64,000 nt of DNA, from positions 84,518 through 148,517 of the forward strand of contig JAUMMZ010000021.1 of assembly GCA_031296755.1 (NCBI GenBank), in the 5' to 3' direction. Below the pieces are notes generated by a model that was not told where the DNA came from, did no database searches, and saw only the letters and a list, made by a program, of their open reading frames with translations. Shown piece by piece: positions 26,348 through 33,009 of this stretch; the first letter of the stretch is position 1, and the number at the start of each line of letters is the position of its first letter. The translations under genes and the position numbers were made by a program. Source of the stretch: Collinsella sp. GTDB taxonomy: Bacteria > Actinomycetota > Coriobacteriia > Coriobacteriales > Coriobacteriaceae.

Positions 26348-27157
26348 ATGATCGGAACTCGTACTTCATCGTCCTACACCCCGCACGTCGACGTCGCCCC
26401 CGCCGACCGCCCACTCATCCTCGTCGCACCGCGCTGGGAAGAGGCAGAGCCGTTTTTAACCGAGATGCTCTCCCCCAACGAGGAAATCGCAAGTGTCTTT
26501 GTCGATGCCATCCTTGCCGCTGGCGGCCTGCCGCTGCAGATGTCCATCACCGAGGACATTGAGGTCATCCGTCATTACGTCGATATCGCCGACGGCATCG
26601 CCATTCCCGGCGGCCCCGATGTCAATCCCAAACGTTGGGGCGACGAGCGTCCTTACGATCCCACGCTGTGCTGCGAGATTCGCGACCGTTTTGAGTTTAA
26701 GCTGGTTAACGAGGTGCTTCGCGCCAAGAAGCCGCTCTTTACCACCTGCCGCGGCACGCAGCTGCTCAACGTCGCCACTGGCGGCACCCTGTGCATGGAC
26801 GTGCCGAGCCTGGGCGCTCGCGAGGGCCGCACGCAGTGGCGCCACACCCACGTGCTCAGCGACCCCGTGCATCCCGTCGAGGTCGTGCCGGGTTCGCTGT
26901 TGGAGCGCGCGGTTGGCGGGCACAGGCTGATCCAGACCAACTCCGCACACCACTGCTGCGTCGAGCGTCTGGGTAAAAGCACGCGCTTGGTCGCCAAGGC
27001 AACCGACGGCGTTCCCGAGTGTATCGAAGTCGAAGGCCAGCCGTTCTGCTTGGGTGTGCAATGGCACCCCGAGTACACGTGGAAGACGCTCGAGACCGAC
27101 TTTAACCTGTGGAAGTCGTTTGTCGAGGCAGCGGCAAAGGTCAAGCAGGCCCGCTAG
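26348..27157 (+). CDS. gamma-glutamyl-gamma-aminobutyrate hydrolase-type (peptidase C26) amidase
   Basis: A 269-residue class I glutamine-amidotransferase-like hydrolase. GIAIPGGPDVNPKRW is the oxyanion region, FTTCRGTQLLNVATGG holds the nucleophile Cys, and LGVQWHPEYTWKT provides the catalytic His and Glu. The family cleaves gamma-glutamyl amides such as gamma-glutamyl-GABA, releasing glutamate. Its position just after an amino-acid importer suggests it processes an imported gamma-glutamyl compound or recycles glutamate. The ATG at 26348 is chosen because the family begins here; an in-frame upstream start would overlap the stop region of the ATPase gene. The ribosome site is weak. Confidence 0.8.
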   Translation: MIGTRTSSSYTPHVDVAPADRPLILVAPRWEEAEPFLTEMLSPNEEIASVFVDAILAAGGLPLQMSITEDIEVIRHYVDIADGIAIPGGPDVNPKRWGDERPYDPTLCCEIRDRFEFKLVNEVLRAKKPLFTTCRGTQLLNVATGGTLCMDVPSLGAREGRTQWRHTHVLSDPVHPVEVVPGSLLERAVGGHRLIQTNSAHHCCVERLGKSTRLVAKATDGVPECIEVEGQPFCLGVQWHPEYTWKTLETDFNLWKSFVEAAAKVKQAR

Positions 27158-27307
27158 CCCGCAAACCACTCAGGCTTAAACCTTCCATGCCAGGGGGGTG
27201 TTCCTATAGTTTTGTCAACTGGGCAATGCTGTTTTCGAGATTGAATCGCGACATGCTAACGCCAGGCCTTTCGGCCGATGGGCTCCAATCTGTTCGGAGC
27301 GCTTCGA

Positions 27308-28464
27308 CTAGGCGGCGTAGGGCACCCTGTCCCGCATGATCGCGTAGATGACCTTCAGCCTCTTTCGTGCCAGCGCCTTGAGCGCCTTGCCGTGCGGCAT
27401 GCCCCGCTCTCGGCACCTAGCGTAGTAATCGCCCCATCTTCCCTCTGTCCGGGTAAGGCAGTTGCACGAGAATATGAGCAGGTTCTTCAGCCTCTTGTTG
27501 CCTTGGCGCGATGCCGTCACCGAGGAGATCGAGGTCCCCGACTGGCGGTTGCGCGGCGCCAGGCCGCAGTACGACGCGAGCCTGTCGTGGCTTGGGAAGT
27601 CTTCGATATCTATGGAGATCGCGAGCTCGGAAGCGGTTTTGGGGCCGATCCCCGGCACCGTCAGGAGGCATCGGTAGGTATCGTCGCCCTCGAGGAGGGC
27701 GGATATCTCCGCCGTGATCACATCGATCTCCGCCGAGTTCTCGGAGATCCTGCGCGCGAGCAGCCTCACCGCCCGGTCCTCGGCGGCGATGGCCGCCGCG
27801 TCCGGCCTTGTCGAGGAGGCCGTCGAGCGGACGAGGGCCTCGATCTTGCCGCGCGCCGCCCCGCGCGTGAGCGCCGCCGCCCTGCGGGGCCCGGCGCCGG
27901 CCACCGACCAGGCCCCGCCGAGGGATGCCATGAGCCTCAGCTGGGGACCGTCGGACAGGTCGACCAACGCCTCGAAGGCGGGGCACGATTCCAGCAGGAT
28001 GCTGCGCAGCCGGTTCTTGCTCCTGGTGTTTTCGCAGGTCAGGAAGTTTCTCTGGGCGGCCAGCGCCCTCGCCGCCGCGACCGTCGGGCCCGGATCCCCG
28101 ACCGGCAGGAGTGCGTCGGGGATGCCCAGCGCCGTCTTCGCGATGACCATTGCGTCCCGCTCGTCGGTCTTGGCGTCGCCGGCGAAGAGCCTGGCGGCCC
28201 CGTGTGCCGCGAGTCCCGGCAGGTACGCCGCCGACATCCCGGCCGCCTTGGCGCGGGCGAGCGCGAGGGCGCCTATGTTGCGCGACTGGTCGACGACCAC
28301 GAGCGCGTCGGGGAAGCGGCCGAACAGCGAGTCCAGATCGCCCTCCCTGTTCGCGACGGGGCGCTCAGCAGTATCTCGCCGTCCCGGGTCGCGACGCATG
28401 CCCAATGGGACAATTTCCCGACATCGAGCCCGATGACGGCTTCCGGCATTCTAGGTGGTGCCAC
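27308..28464 (-). pseudogene. IS110-family recombinase, interrupted by a frameshift
   Basis: A DEDD-type recombinase of the IS110 family, about 385 residues if repaired. The N-terminal frame starts at GTG 28464 (GGAGG eight bases upstream) and has AVIGLDVGKLSHWACVATRD with the first catalytic Asp. Near 28356 the frame must change: the sequence after GEILLSAP continues as VANREGDLDSLFGRF in another frame. One extra C in a run of four would repair it. The second frame has GDAKTDERDAMVIA and the C-terminal domain (VPGIGPKTASELA; SGTSISSVTA with the conserved Ser). Either the copy is dead or the C-run was misread. Its ends were not defined; IS110 elements lack terminal inverted repeats. Confidence 0.8.
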
Positions 28465-28790
28465 GGTGTTATCCTCCAATCGGTAGGCCGATCGGAACCC
28501 CTCCCTGCGACACCCACATTACCTGGCCGTGGCGCTTGCGCCCGGCAGTTTCCTATCAGTCGTCCGGAGCGGCGAGCGCCCCCGGTGGCAACACCCCCCG
28601 GGCCCTCTACGGGGCAGGGGCAGACGGCCATCCGGAGGCGCCCGATCGGCGGCCCCTCGGGGCTTGCCCGTATCGTAGGCAATGCGCCGAATGCTCGCCA
28701 TCGAAATTTATCGGTGGCCCACTTCAGACTGTAATGGGCGGACACCAGCCACGGTGCCCGCCCCCCCCTGTATTTGGTATGCTCGGTATG
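28465..28790 (-). ncRNA. candidate IS110 bridge-RNA region (left end of the element)
   Basis: About 325 bp upstream of the recombinase start are very GC-rich, lack a credible ORF and contain multiple inverted repeats (for example GGGCAGGGGCAG/CTGCCCCTGCCCC-type blocks near 28610 and CCGATCGGCGG near 28640). In the IS110 group the non-coding end upstream of the recombinase encodes the bridge RNA that selects target and donor DNA. The position fits; the RNA itself and its ends are inferred. Confidence 0.3.
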
Positions 28791-28808
28791 ATTATCCCTC
28801 ACAAACAA

Positions 28809-29627
28809 TCAAAGAAATCTCGACCGCAATCGGTCGACTGTAAAGCAGATGGCAAAAACGCTTGCTACGTTTATTAGGCAGTCAATTAAAATCGAAACGC
28901 ATTGACCATCCCCCAACGGGGTCACGCCGCAAATCCACATGAGCATCGAGGACGGTAGCGGAAGCATGGAATTGGCCCCGAGCTGTATGTAGATCGCTAC
29001 GACGTTGACAAGCAGCAGCATGCCAATCGGACCGAAGCCGGACCCAAAATAGGAAACAACGATTACGCAAGAAACCACGTATGCAAGGCAGGCAGCGGCA
29101 GCAAGAACAAGTCGATAGCAAAATACATGCAGGTTGAAATACTGCTGAGCATCCAAAACGATTACGCAGTTAAGACAGTACAAAACGACACTTGACAGGA
29201 TAAATGCGCCCAAAAGGGCAAAAGAAGACAGCACCACTCGCGCAACGATAGCGCACACACGCTTCCCTCCCCGAGCCTCCGACAACCCCCACGGTTCCTC
29301 AATAAAGCCCGAACTGACAAAGCGCGGCACAATGCAAGCCGCGATGAACGGAAAGAACAATGCATGAGCCAACGGGGCCACGTTGAACAGCAGACCGCGG
29401 AAAACCTCTGCATTACCAAATAGAAGGACATCCTCTGCCGATAGCCGAAGTGTCGGGTCTGGGAAAAAGCCCAAGAAACTGTTCTCACGGAGGCTACAGA
29501 ACCACATCGGGAAAGAATTAAGCTGCAATACCACCATGCACGCATAAATTACCAGGATTAAGGCGTACGCCCATTTGCTCACATGCTTCCATTCTGAATG
29601 GAGGAATCTTCTAATCTGACGAGTCAT
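28809..29627 (-). CDS. ABC-2-type transporter permease, second subunit
   Basis: A 272-residue membrane protein with about six helices, no motif beyond hydrophobicity, and a basic N terminus (MTRQIRRFLHSEWKHVSK) like ABC-2 permeases of bacteriocin immunity/export systems. The ATG at 29627 overlaps the end of the preceding permease gene by 17 bp, so the two are translationally coupled. It is the last gene of the peptide-ABC operon and ends next to the IS110 element, so further genes once downstream could have been lost. Confidence 0.65.
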   Translation of the reverse strand: MTRQIRRFLHSEWKHVSKWAYALILVIYACMVVLQLNSFPMWFCSLRENSFLGFFPDPTLRLSAEDVLLFGNAEVFRGLLFNVAPLAHALFFPFIAACIVPRFVSSGFIEEPWGLSEARGGKRVCAIVARVVLSSFALLGAFILSSVVLYCLNCVIVLDAQQYFNLHVFCYRLVLAAAACLAYVVSCVIVVSYFGSGFGPIGMLLLVNVVAIYIQLGANSMLPLPSSMLMWICGVTPLGDGQCVSILIDCLINVASVFAICFTVDRLRSRFL

Positions 29628-30435
29628 TGAACACACCCCCGGCACGAAAGCTCACGAGAGCGTAAATCAATACCGATAGACAGCTGGCTGCCACGCCATA
29701 TCCCAGAAGCGTCAGCTGTCCCATATCGCTATACCCAAGGGCACATCCGACTCCAAGGTACGGCCCCGGAAGGAGTAAGACCCATCGCAAGGATGGTATA
29801 GGCACCTGAAGGAAGCTTCCGTAGAGCGTCAGGCTCATGACAAATCCAATTATGATTGCAGCCCCGCTCAATACAGCGCTGCCTGTAATCCGATAGATGG
29901 TCATCGTCTCCAACGCAACCGATATCACCAATACGGCGTTGATTATCATCGCAGGCAAAAATGCAGTCAGCATGCCGTGCGTGTAGTTTTGCCCCCCACG
30001 CAGTATGGCTATTGCAAACAAAAGAAGGCAAAGTGCGCTATATGCTGCGCCGACTATTAAAGCAGACGAAAGCACATGTGCCAAAGCCCCATTAAAGCGG
30101 GCGAGACCTCTTGCTGAAGAAATTCGGTATCCCTCTTTATAGCCATGCTCCTGTAAAAGCACCAAACAAACGATGAGTGGAACGAACAGGGATGTACCGG
30201 CAAAAGCGCTGCGCGCAAGGGACTCATCAGGCGCAGAAGGATCGATTGCATTCCAGAAGAAACCAATATCCTCCCCACAAACGCCATAGCCAAAGCCTAG
30301 CAACGTTGCTCCGTTATTTAGAAAAACACCGAAGAGAAGACCGCACGCCAACATAAGCGTAAGACCAAACTGCGCCGGAAACATCCTGTGTAGACGCATC
30401 ATATCTGCCTTTATGGGATGGATCGCCCGCTTCAT
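29611..30435 (-). CDS. ABC-2-type transporter permease, first subunit
   Basis: A 274-residue membrane protein with six predicted helices and a basic N terminus (MKRAIHPIKADMMRLHRMFP). ALVSFRAGGVFN near the end follows the last helix. Its start overlaps the ATPase stop by four bases, and its end overlaps the next permease by 17, a tight three-gene exporter operon. Such ATPase plus two-permease sets usually confer self-immunity to bacteriocins or export peptides. Confidence 0.65.
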   Translation of the reverse strand: MKRAIHPIKADMMRLHRMFPAQFGLTLMLACGLLFGVFLNNGATLLGFGYGVCGEDIGFFWNAIDPSAPDESLARSAFAGTSLFVPLIVCLVLLQEHGYKEGYRISSARGLARFNGALAHVLSSALIVGAAYSALCLLLFAIAILRGGQNYTHGMLTAFLPAMIINAVLVISVALETMTIYRITGSAVLSGAAIIIGFVMSLTLYGSFLQVPIPSLRWVLLLPGPYLGVGCALGYSDMGQLTLLGYGVAASCLSVLIYALVSFRAGGVFNDSSD

Positions 30436-31157
30436 AGCGAGACCGCGTTCATCAAGCGCCTGTAATATTCTTTTAGGGACGACGCCTCATCCCTTATGAC
30501 ATCCATCGATTCCTTTTTCAGCAGTTCACCGTCATGAATAAACACGCAACTTGTTGCAACCGATGCCAACTCATCCAAATCATGGCTAGAGATGAGCATG
30601 GTCTTACCCTGTTCTCGATTCAATCGGCCGATAAGGGCCCACATACTCTCGATGCCCAGCGGGTCCAACCCATTTGCCGGCTCATCGAAAATTAGTACGT
30701 CGGTGTCGCCCAACAAAGCCGTAGCTATATCCAGTCGCCGTTTCATTCCCAGAGAAAAACTGCTCACGCTCTTTTTCTCATCGACGTCCAGCCCGACTAG
30801 GCCCAAGACGCGAGGAACCTCACGTTTCTCATCGAGCCCCCATTCCGCACATCGGATCCGAAGATTCTCCACCGCACTGAGGGATTGGTATGCTCCGCTG
30901 GAATCTGGCACATAGCCGACACGCGTCCGCATCAGGCTCAGCTCTTTTTTCGACTTGCCTCCAAAGAGCTCCACGCTCCCCGACGATGGCTCACAGAGGC
31001 CCAGCACTATTTTAATAAGCGTGCTTTTGCCCGCCCCGTTTGCACCAACAAGGGCGCAAAGTTCAGACTGATGCACCTCGAAGGAAACGTCATGCAACAC
31101 ACGCCGTTTTCCATAGCGCTTTGACACCTTTGATAGCTTTATCGCTGATGCGCTCAT
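30432..31157 (-). CDS. ABC transporter ATP-binding protein (bacteriocin immunity/export type)
   Basis: A 241-residue ATPase of the BcrA/NatA class. Walker A ALVGANGAGKSTLIKIVLG, the Q-loop region GYVPDSSGAYQSLSAVENL, signature SSFSLGMKRRLDIATALLG, Walker B VLIFDEPANGLDPLG and H-loop ISSHDLDEL are all intact. AGGAGG lies three bases before the ATG. It begins 68 bp after the six-cysteine peptide gene, with a hairpin between, and is followed by two overlapping permease genes. Confidence 0.88.
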   Translation of the reverse strand: MSASAIKLSKVSKRYGKRRVLHDVSFEVHQSELCALVGANGAGKSTLIKIVLGLCEPSSGSVELFGGKSKKELSLMRTRVGYVPDSSGAYQSLSAVENLRIRCAEWGLDEKREVPRVLGLVGLDVDEKKSVSSFSLGMKRRLDIATALLGDTDVLIFDEPANGLDPLGIESMWALIGRLNREQGKTMLISSHDLDELASVATSCVFIHDGELLKKESMDVIRDEASSLKEYYRRLMNAVSL

Positions 31158-31187
31158 TGGCCTCCTATTCTGCTTGATAACAAAACC

Positions 31188-31217
31188 GCTGCTGCCAGAC
31201 TGTCGCCTGGCAGCAGC
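31188..31217 (-). terminator. attenuating hairpin between peptide gene and ABC operon
   Basis: GCTGCTGCCAG (31188-31198) and CTGGCAGCAGC (31207-31217) form a perfect 11-bp stem with an 8-base loop, followed on the minus strand by GGTTTTGTT. A partial terminator here would give much more peptide message than transporter message, a common design in peptide operons. Confidence 0.7.
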
Positions 31218-31225
31218 CGCAACTG

Positions 31226-31354
31226 CTAGAAATTAACAACACACAAGTTTTTACTGCAGTTATTGACGCAGACGCGTGCTCCACAGAATGCCTTGCAGTA
31301 ACCGTTGCACCCACCACCGGGGTCCACATAACTCGGCTTTACAATCCAGCTCAT
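31226..31354 (-). CDS. six-cysteine small peptide, candidate RiPP/bacteriocin precursor
   Basis: A 42-residue ORF beginning MSWIVKPSYVDPGGG and followed by a cysteine-rich part, CNGYCKAFCGARVCVNNC then SKNLCVVNF. Cysteines at 16, 20, 24, 29, 33 and 38 are spaced 3-3-4-3-4. AAAGGAGG lies six bases before the ATG, and a good promoter is upstream. An ABC ATPase with two permeases follows after a hairpin. The Cys-x3-Cys pattern resembles thioether-bridged sactipeptides such as ruminococcin C (which has CVGYC), but no radical SAM enzyme is next to it; three disulfides are an alternative. Antimicrobial or signalling function is inferred from context. The base composition here is AT-richer than the surrounding genome, suggesting transfer. 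Confidence 0.7.
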   Translation of the reverse strand: MSWIVKPSYVDPGGGCNGYCKAFCGARVCVNNCSKNLCVVNF

Positions 31355-31392
31355 ATCGTTCCTCCTTTCTTTTATCGTTCGTTCTTAATGTT

Positions 31393-31421
31393 ATTGTTTG
31401 TCGATAACTTATATTTGTCAA
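31393..31421 (-). promoter_or_regulatory. promoter of the six-cysteine peptide operon
   Basis: Consensus TTGACA (31416-31421), 17 bp, AACAAT (31393-31398) on the minus strand, about 40 bp before the peptide start, in an AT-rich stretch. Confidence 0.6.
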
Positions 31422-31438
31422 GATAATTAATAAACAAA

Positions 31439-31462
31439 GAACCCGTGTTAGACACGGGTTCC
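31439..31462 (-). terminator. terminator of the XRE regulator gene
   Basis: GAACCCGTG and CACGGGTTC with a short loop, about 38 bp after the stop of the XRE gene, followed on the minus strand by TTTGTTTATT. It separates the regulator pair from the peptide operon. Confidence 0.75.
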
Positions 31463-31499
31463 GTTACACTGATATTTCGTTATAGTTGTTCTTTATATG

Positions 31500-31829
31500 C
31501 TACTCGTCGCTCAAATCTACAGCGAAGACTGATGTCGGAAGCGACGCCTCATTGTCTCCACCGTCCCGCATCTGCCTCACGACATTTTTTGCGCGCTCGA
31601 CAATCAGCTCCTCAAGCTCTTTCTCACTCACACGCTGAATAATATCTCCCGGTTGACAGTCAAGTTCATCGCAAATATCGAGAAGCGTCTTAAGGCGAAT
31701 AGCTTTAATTTTTCCGTTTCTTAGCTTAGAAATATTAGCCGGAGTATGCCCCGTGGCACGAATCAGATCAGCACTGGTCTTTCCGGTCTTAAGTAGCTGC
31801 GTCTCAAGCTCGATGATGAGATAGCTCAT
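31500..31829 (-). CDS. XRE-family helix-turn-helix regulator
   Basis: A 109-residue protein of the Cro/C1 type. The DNA-binding domain at about residues 5-65 includes KTSADLIRATGHTPANISKL, RNGKIKAIRLKTLLDICDEL and DCQPGDIIQ, the pattern of the short YozG-like regulators usually encoded with DUF2975 membrane proteins. The acidic C-terminal 40 residues are unusual for the family and could be a partner-binding tail. The upstream DUF2975 gene ends 8 bp before it. It lies just before the peptide operon on the same strand and may regulate it. Confidence 0.8.
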   Translation of the reverse strand: MSYLIIELETQLLKTGKTSADLIRATGHTPANISKLRNGKIKAIRLKTLLDICDELDCQPGDIIQRVSEKELEELIVERAKNVVRQMRDGGDNEASLPTSVFAVDLSDE

Positions 31830-31837
31830 GCTTCCTC

Positions 31838-32398
31838 CTACACAAGCTCGTCAGACTGCTCTTGGAGCAGCGAGGCATAACTCCAGATCACCGAGATACA
31901 CAGACAGACAGCCGCGCCGATAAGCGACCCCGCATCAAAGGCAACGCCTTGGCAAATCTCAATAACGAAGGAATGAGGCACGACGTAAAGCTCCAGCCCA
32001 CCAATGGTAAGATTGACCGATCCGTAGGCACCAATAAGCGAAACCGCGGCGTTAACAGCAAAGGCAAGCGCAAGAACACGGATAAGCCGCACATGCGTCT
32101 TGGTAAAGGGCGAGACGCCTCGCGAGATGTTACGGCTGATCCCACACAGAACGACAAGCGAAATACCCACGACGAGTGCCAGGCACAGTCCGCTTGGGAT
32201 AACGATGCACCCGCCATCGAGAAGCGTCACGACGCCGAAAGAATCGACAGAAGCAACGTTTGCAACCGCATACCAGATCACGTAAACAACCAACGCGGCA
32301 AAAGCGACGAGCATCCCTGCAAAAACGGCTGCCATGCAAAAGCCAAGCTTCCTGATATTTTCGCCCGCTTTGGCCATACGCTGAACGCTGTTAGACAT
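31838..32398 (-). CDS. DUF2975 membrane protein
   Basis: A 186-residue protein with four membrane helices. Residues 1-18 are cytoplasmic (MSNSVQRMAKAGENIRKLGF); a conserved short stretch GVSPFTKTHVRLIR lies between helices two and three, as in DUF2975. The family is almost always paired with a small XRE protein, as here; function is unknown. The ATG at 32398 follows GAGGGTGAG; the frame is open further upstream but without a good start. Confidence 0.75.
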   Translation of the reverse strand: MSNSVQRMAKAGENIRKLGFCMAAVFAGMLVAFAALVVYVIWYAVANVASVDSFGVVTLLDGGCIVIPSGLCLALVVGISLVVLCGISRNISRGVSPFTKTHVRLIRVLALAFAVNAAVSLIGAYGSVNLTIGGLELYVVPHSFVIEICQGVAFDAGSLIGAAVCLCISVIWSYASLLQEQSDELV

Positions 32399-32419
32399 AC
32401 ACTCACCCTCATCGACTCT

Positions 32420-32451
32420 ATCGTTATTCGAACAGTTTATCGAACAACGAT
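32420..32451 (-). promoter_or_regulatory. inverted repeat upstream of the DUF2975-XRE operon
   Basis: ATCGTTATTCGA and TCGAACAACGAT, 12-bp arms with one mismatch and an 8-bp spacer, 20-50 bp before the DUF2975 start. Likely operator for the XRE protein. Confidence 0.5.
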
Positions 32452-32510
32452 ATTGATTGCATGCGGAAAGCCCCGCCAGTGCGCATAGCCCATTCACTAA
32501 TCAGAAGGGG

Positions 32511-32604
32511 TGAGAGTGGATTTTTGGACACGTATCGAACGAGAGTGGATAATCTCCCACTTCGAGGCCACCACCGGGCCTAAAACGGGAGATTATCCAC
32601 TCTC
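32511..32604. repeat. 18-bp inverted repeat with an extra half copy
   Basis: GAGAGTGGATAATCTCCC at 32541-32558 is mirrored perfectly at 32587-32604, with GAGGCC/GGGCCT inside. A further GAGAGTGGAT lies 30 bp to the left at 32511. It is 25 bp past the end of the HPt gene and may terminate it. Confidence 0.6.
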
Positions 32605-32628
32605 ATAGTCATCAAGGCTCACAACCTC

Positions 32629-32985
32629 TTACTCGCCCGCCTCGCGCAGGGCCGACATCGTTGCCGCATATTGTTGCTGCAACGCATGCATTCCCTCGCG
32701 AGCGCCGTCAACGGCATCGGCGCCGCGCAGCGCCTCGGTCACCACGACCGCCGGCTCATACAGATTATCGAATCCCAGGTTCTGGCTCACGCCCTTGAGC
32801 GTGTGCGCTGCCATAAACGCACCTTCGGCGTCTCCCGCCGCCATGGCGGCCTCCAGCTTGTCCATGCTCTCGTCATCCAAAAACTTGAGGGCAAAGCGGG
32901 CAAGCATTTCCCCGCCCATCAGCCGAGCGCACGCGTCATCATAATTAGCGCCGATCTTCTCATACGCCTCACGCATGGAAATCAT
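32629..32985 (-). CDS. HPt (histidine phosphotransfer) domain protein
   Basis: A 118-residue helical protein. The phospho-accepting His61 is in AAHTLKGVSQNLGF, the canonical HPt motif, and the rest is a four-helix bundle (MDKLEAAMAAGDAEGAF; LYEPAVVVTEALRG). It lies 24 bp after a gene for a GGDEF-REC-HD-GYP protein on the same strand, so it may exchange phosphate with that receiver domain. No histidine kinase is nearby. Confidence 0.85.
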   Translation of the reverse strand: MISMREAYEKIGANYDDACARLMGGEMLARFALKFLDDESMDKLEAAMAAGDAEGAFMAAHTLKGVSQNLGFDNLYEPAVVVTEALRGADAVDGAREGMHALQQQYAATMSALREAGE

Positions 32986-33009
32986 GGATTAAAAACTCCT
33001 TTGGTCAAA

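Noticed and set aside
27308..28464. Programmed -1 frameshift in the IS110 recombinase
   Set aside because: The site GCGCCCCGTCGCG is not a typical slippery heptamer, and IS110 recombinases are normally made from one frame; a single-base loss is simpler.
28365..28808. 147-codon open frame upstream of the IS110 recombinase
   Set aside because: Covers the GC-rich structured end of the element and has Arg/Gly/Pro composition without motifs; more likely a non-coding RNA region.
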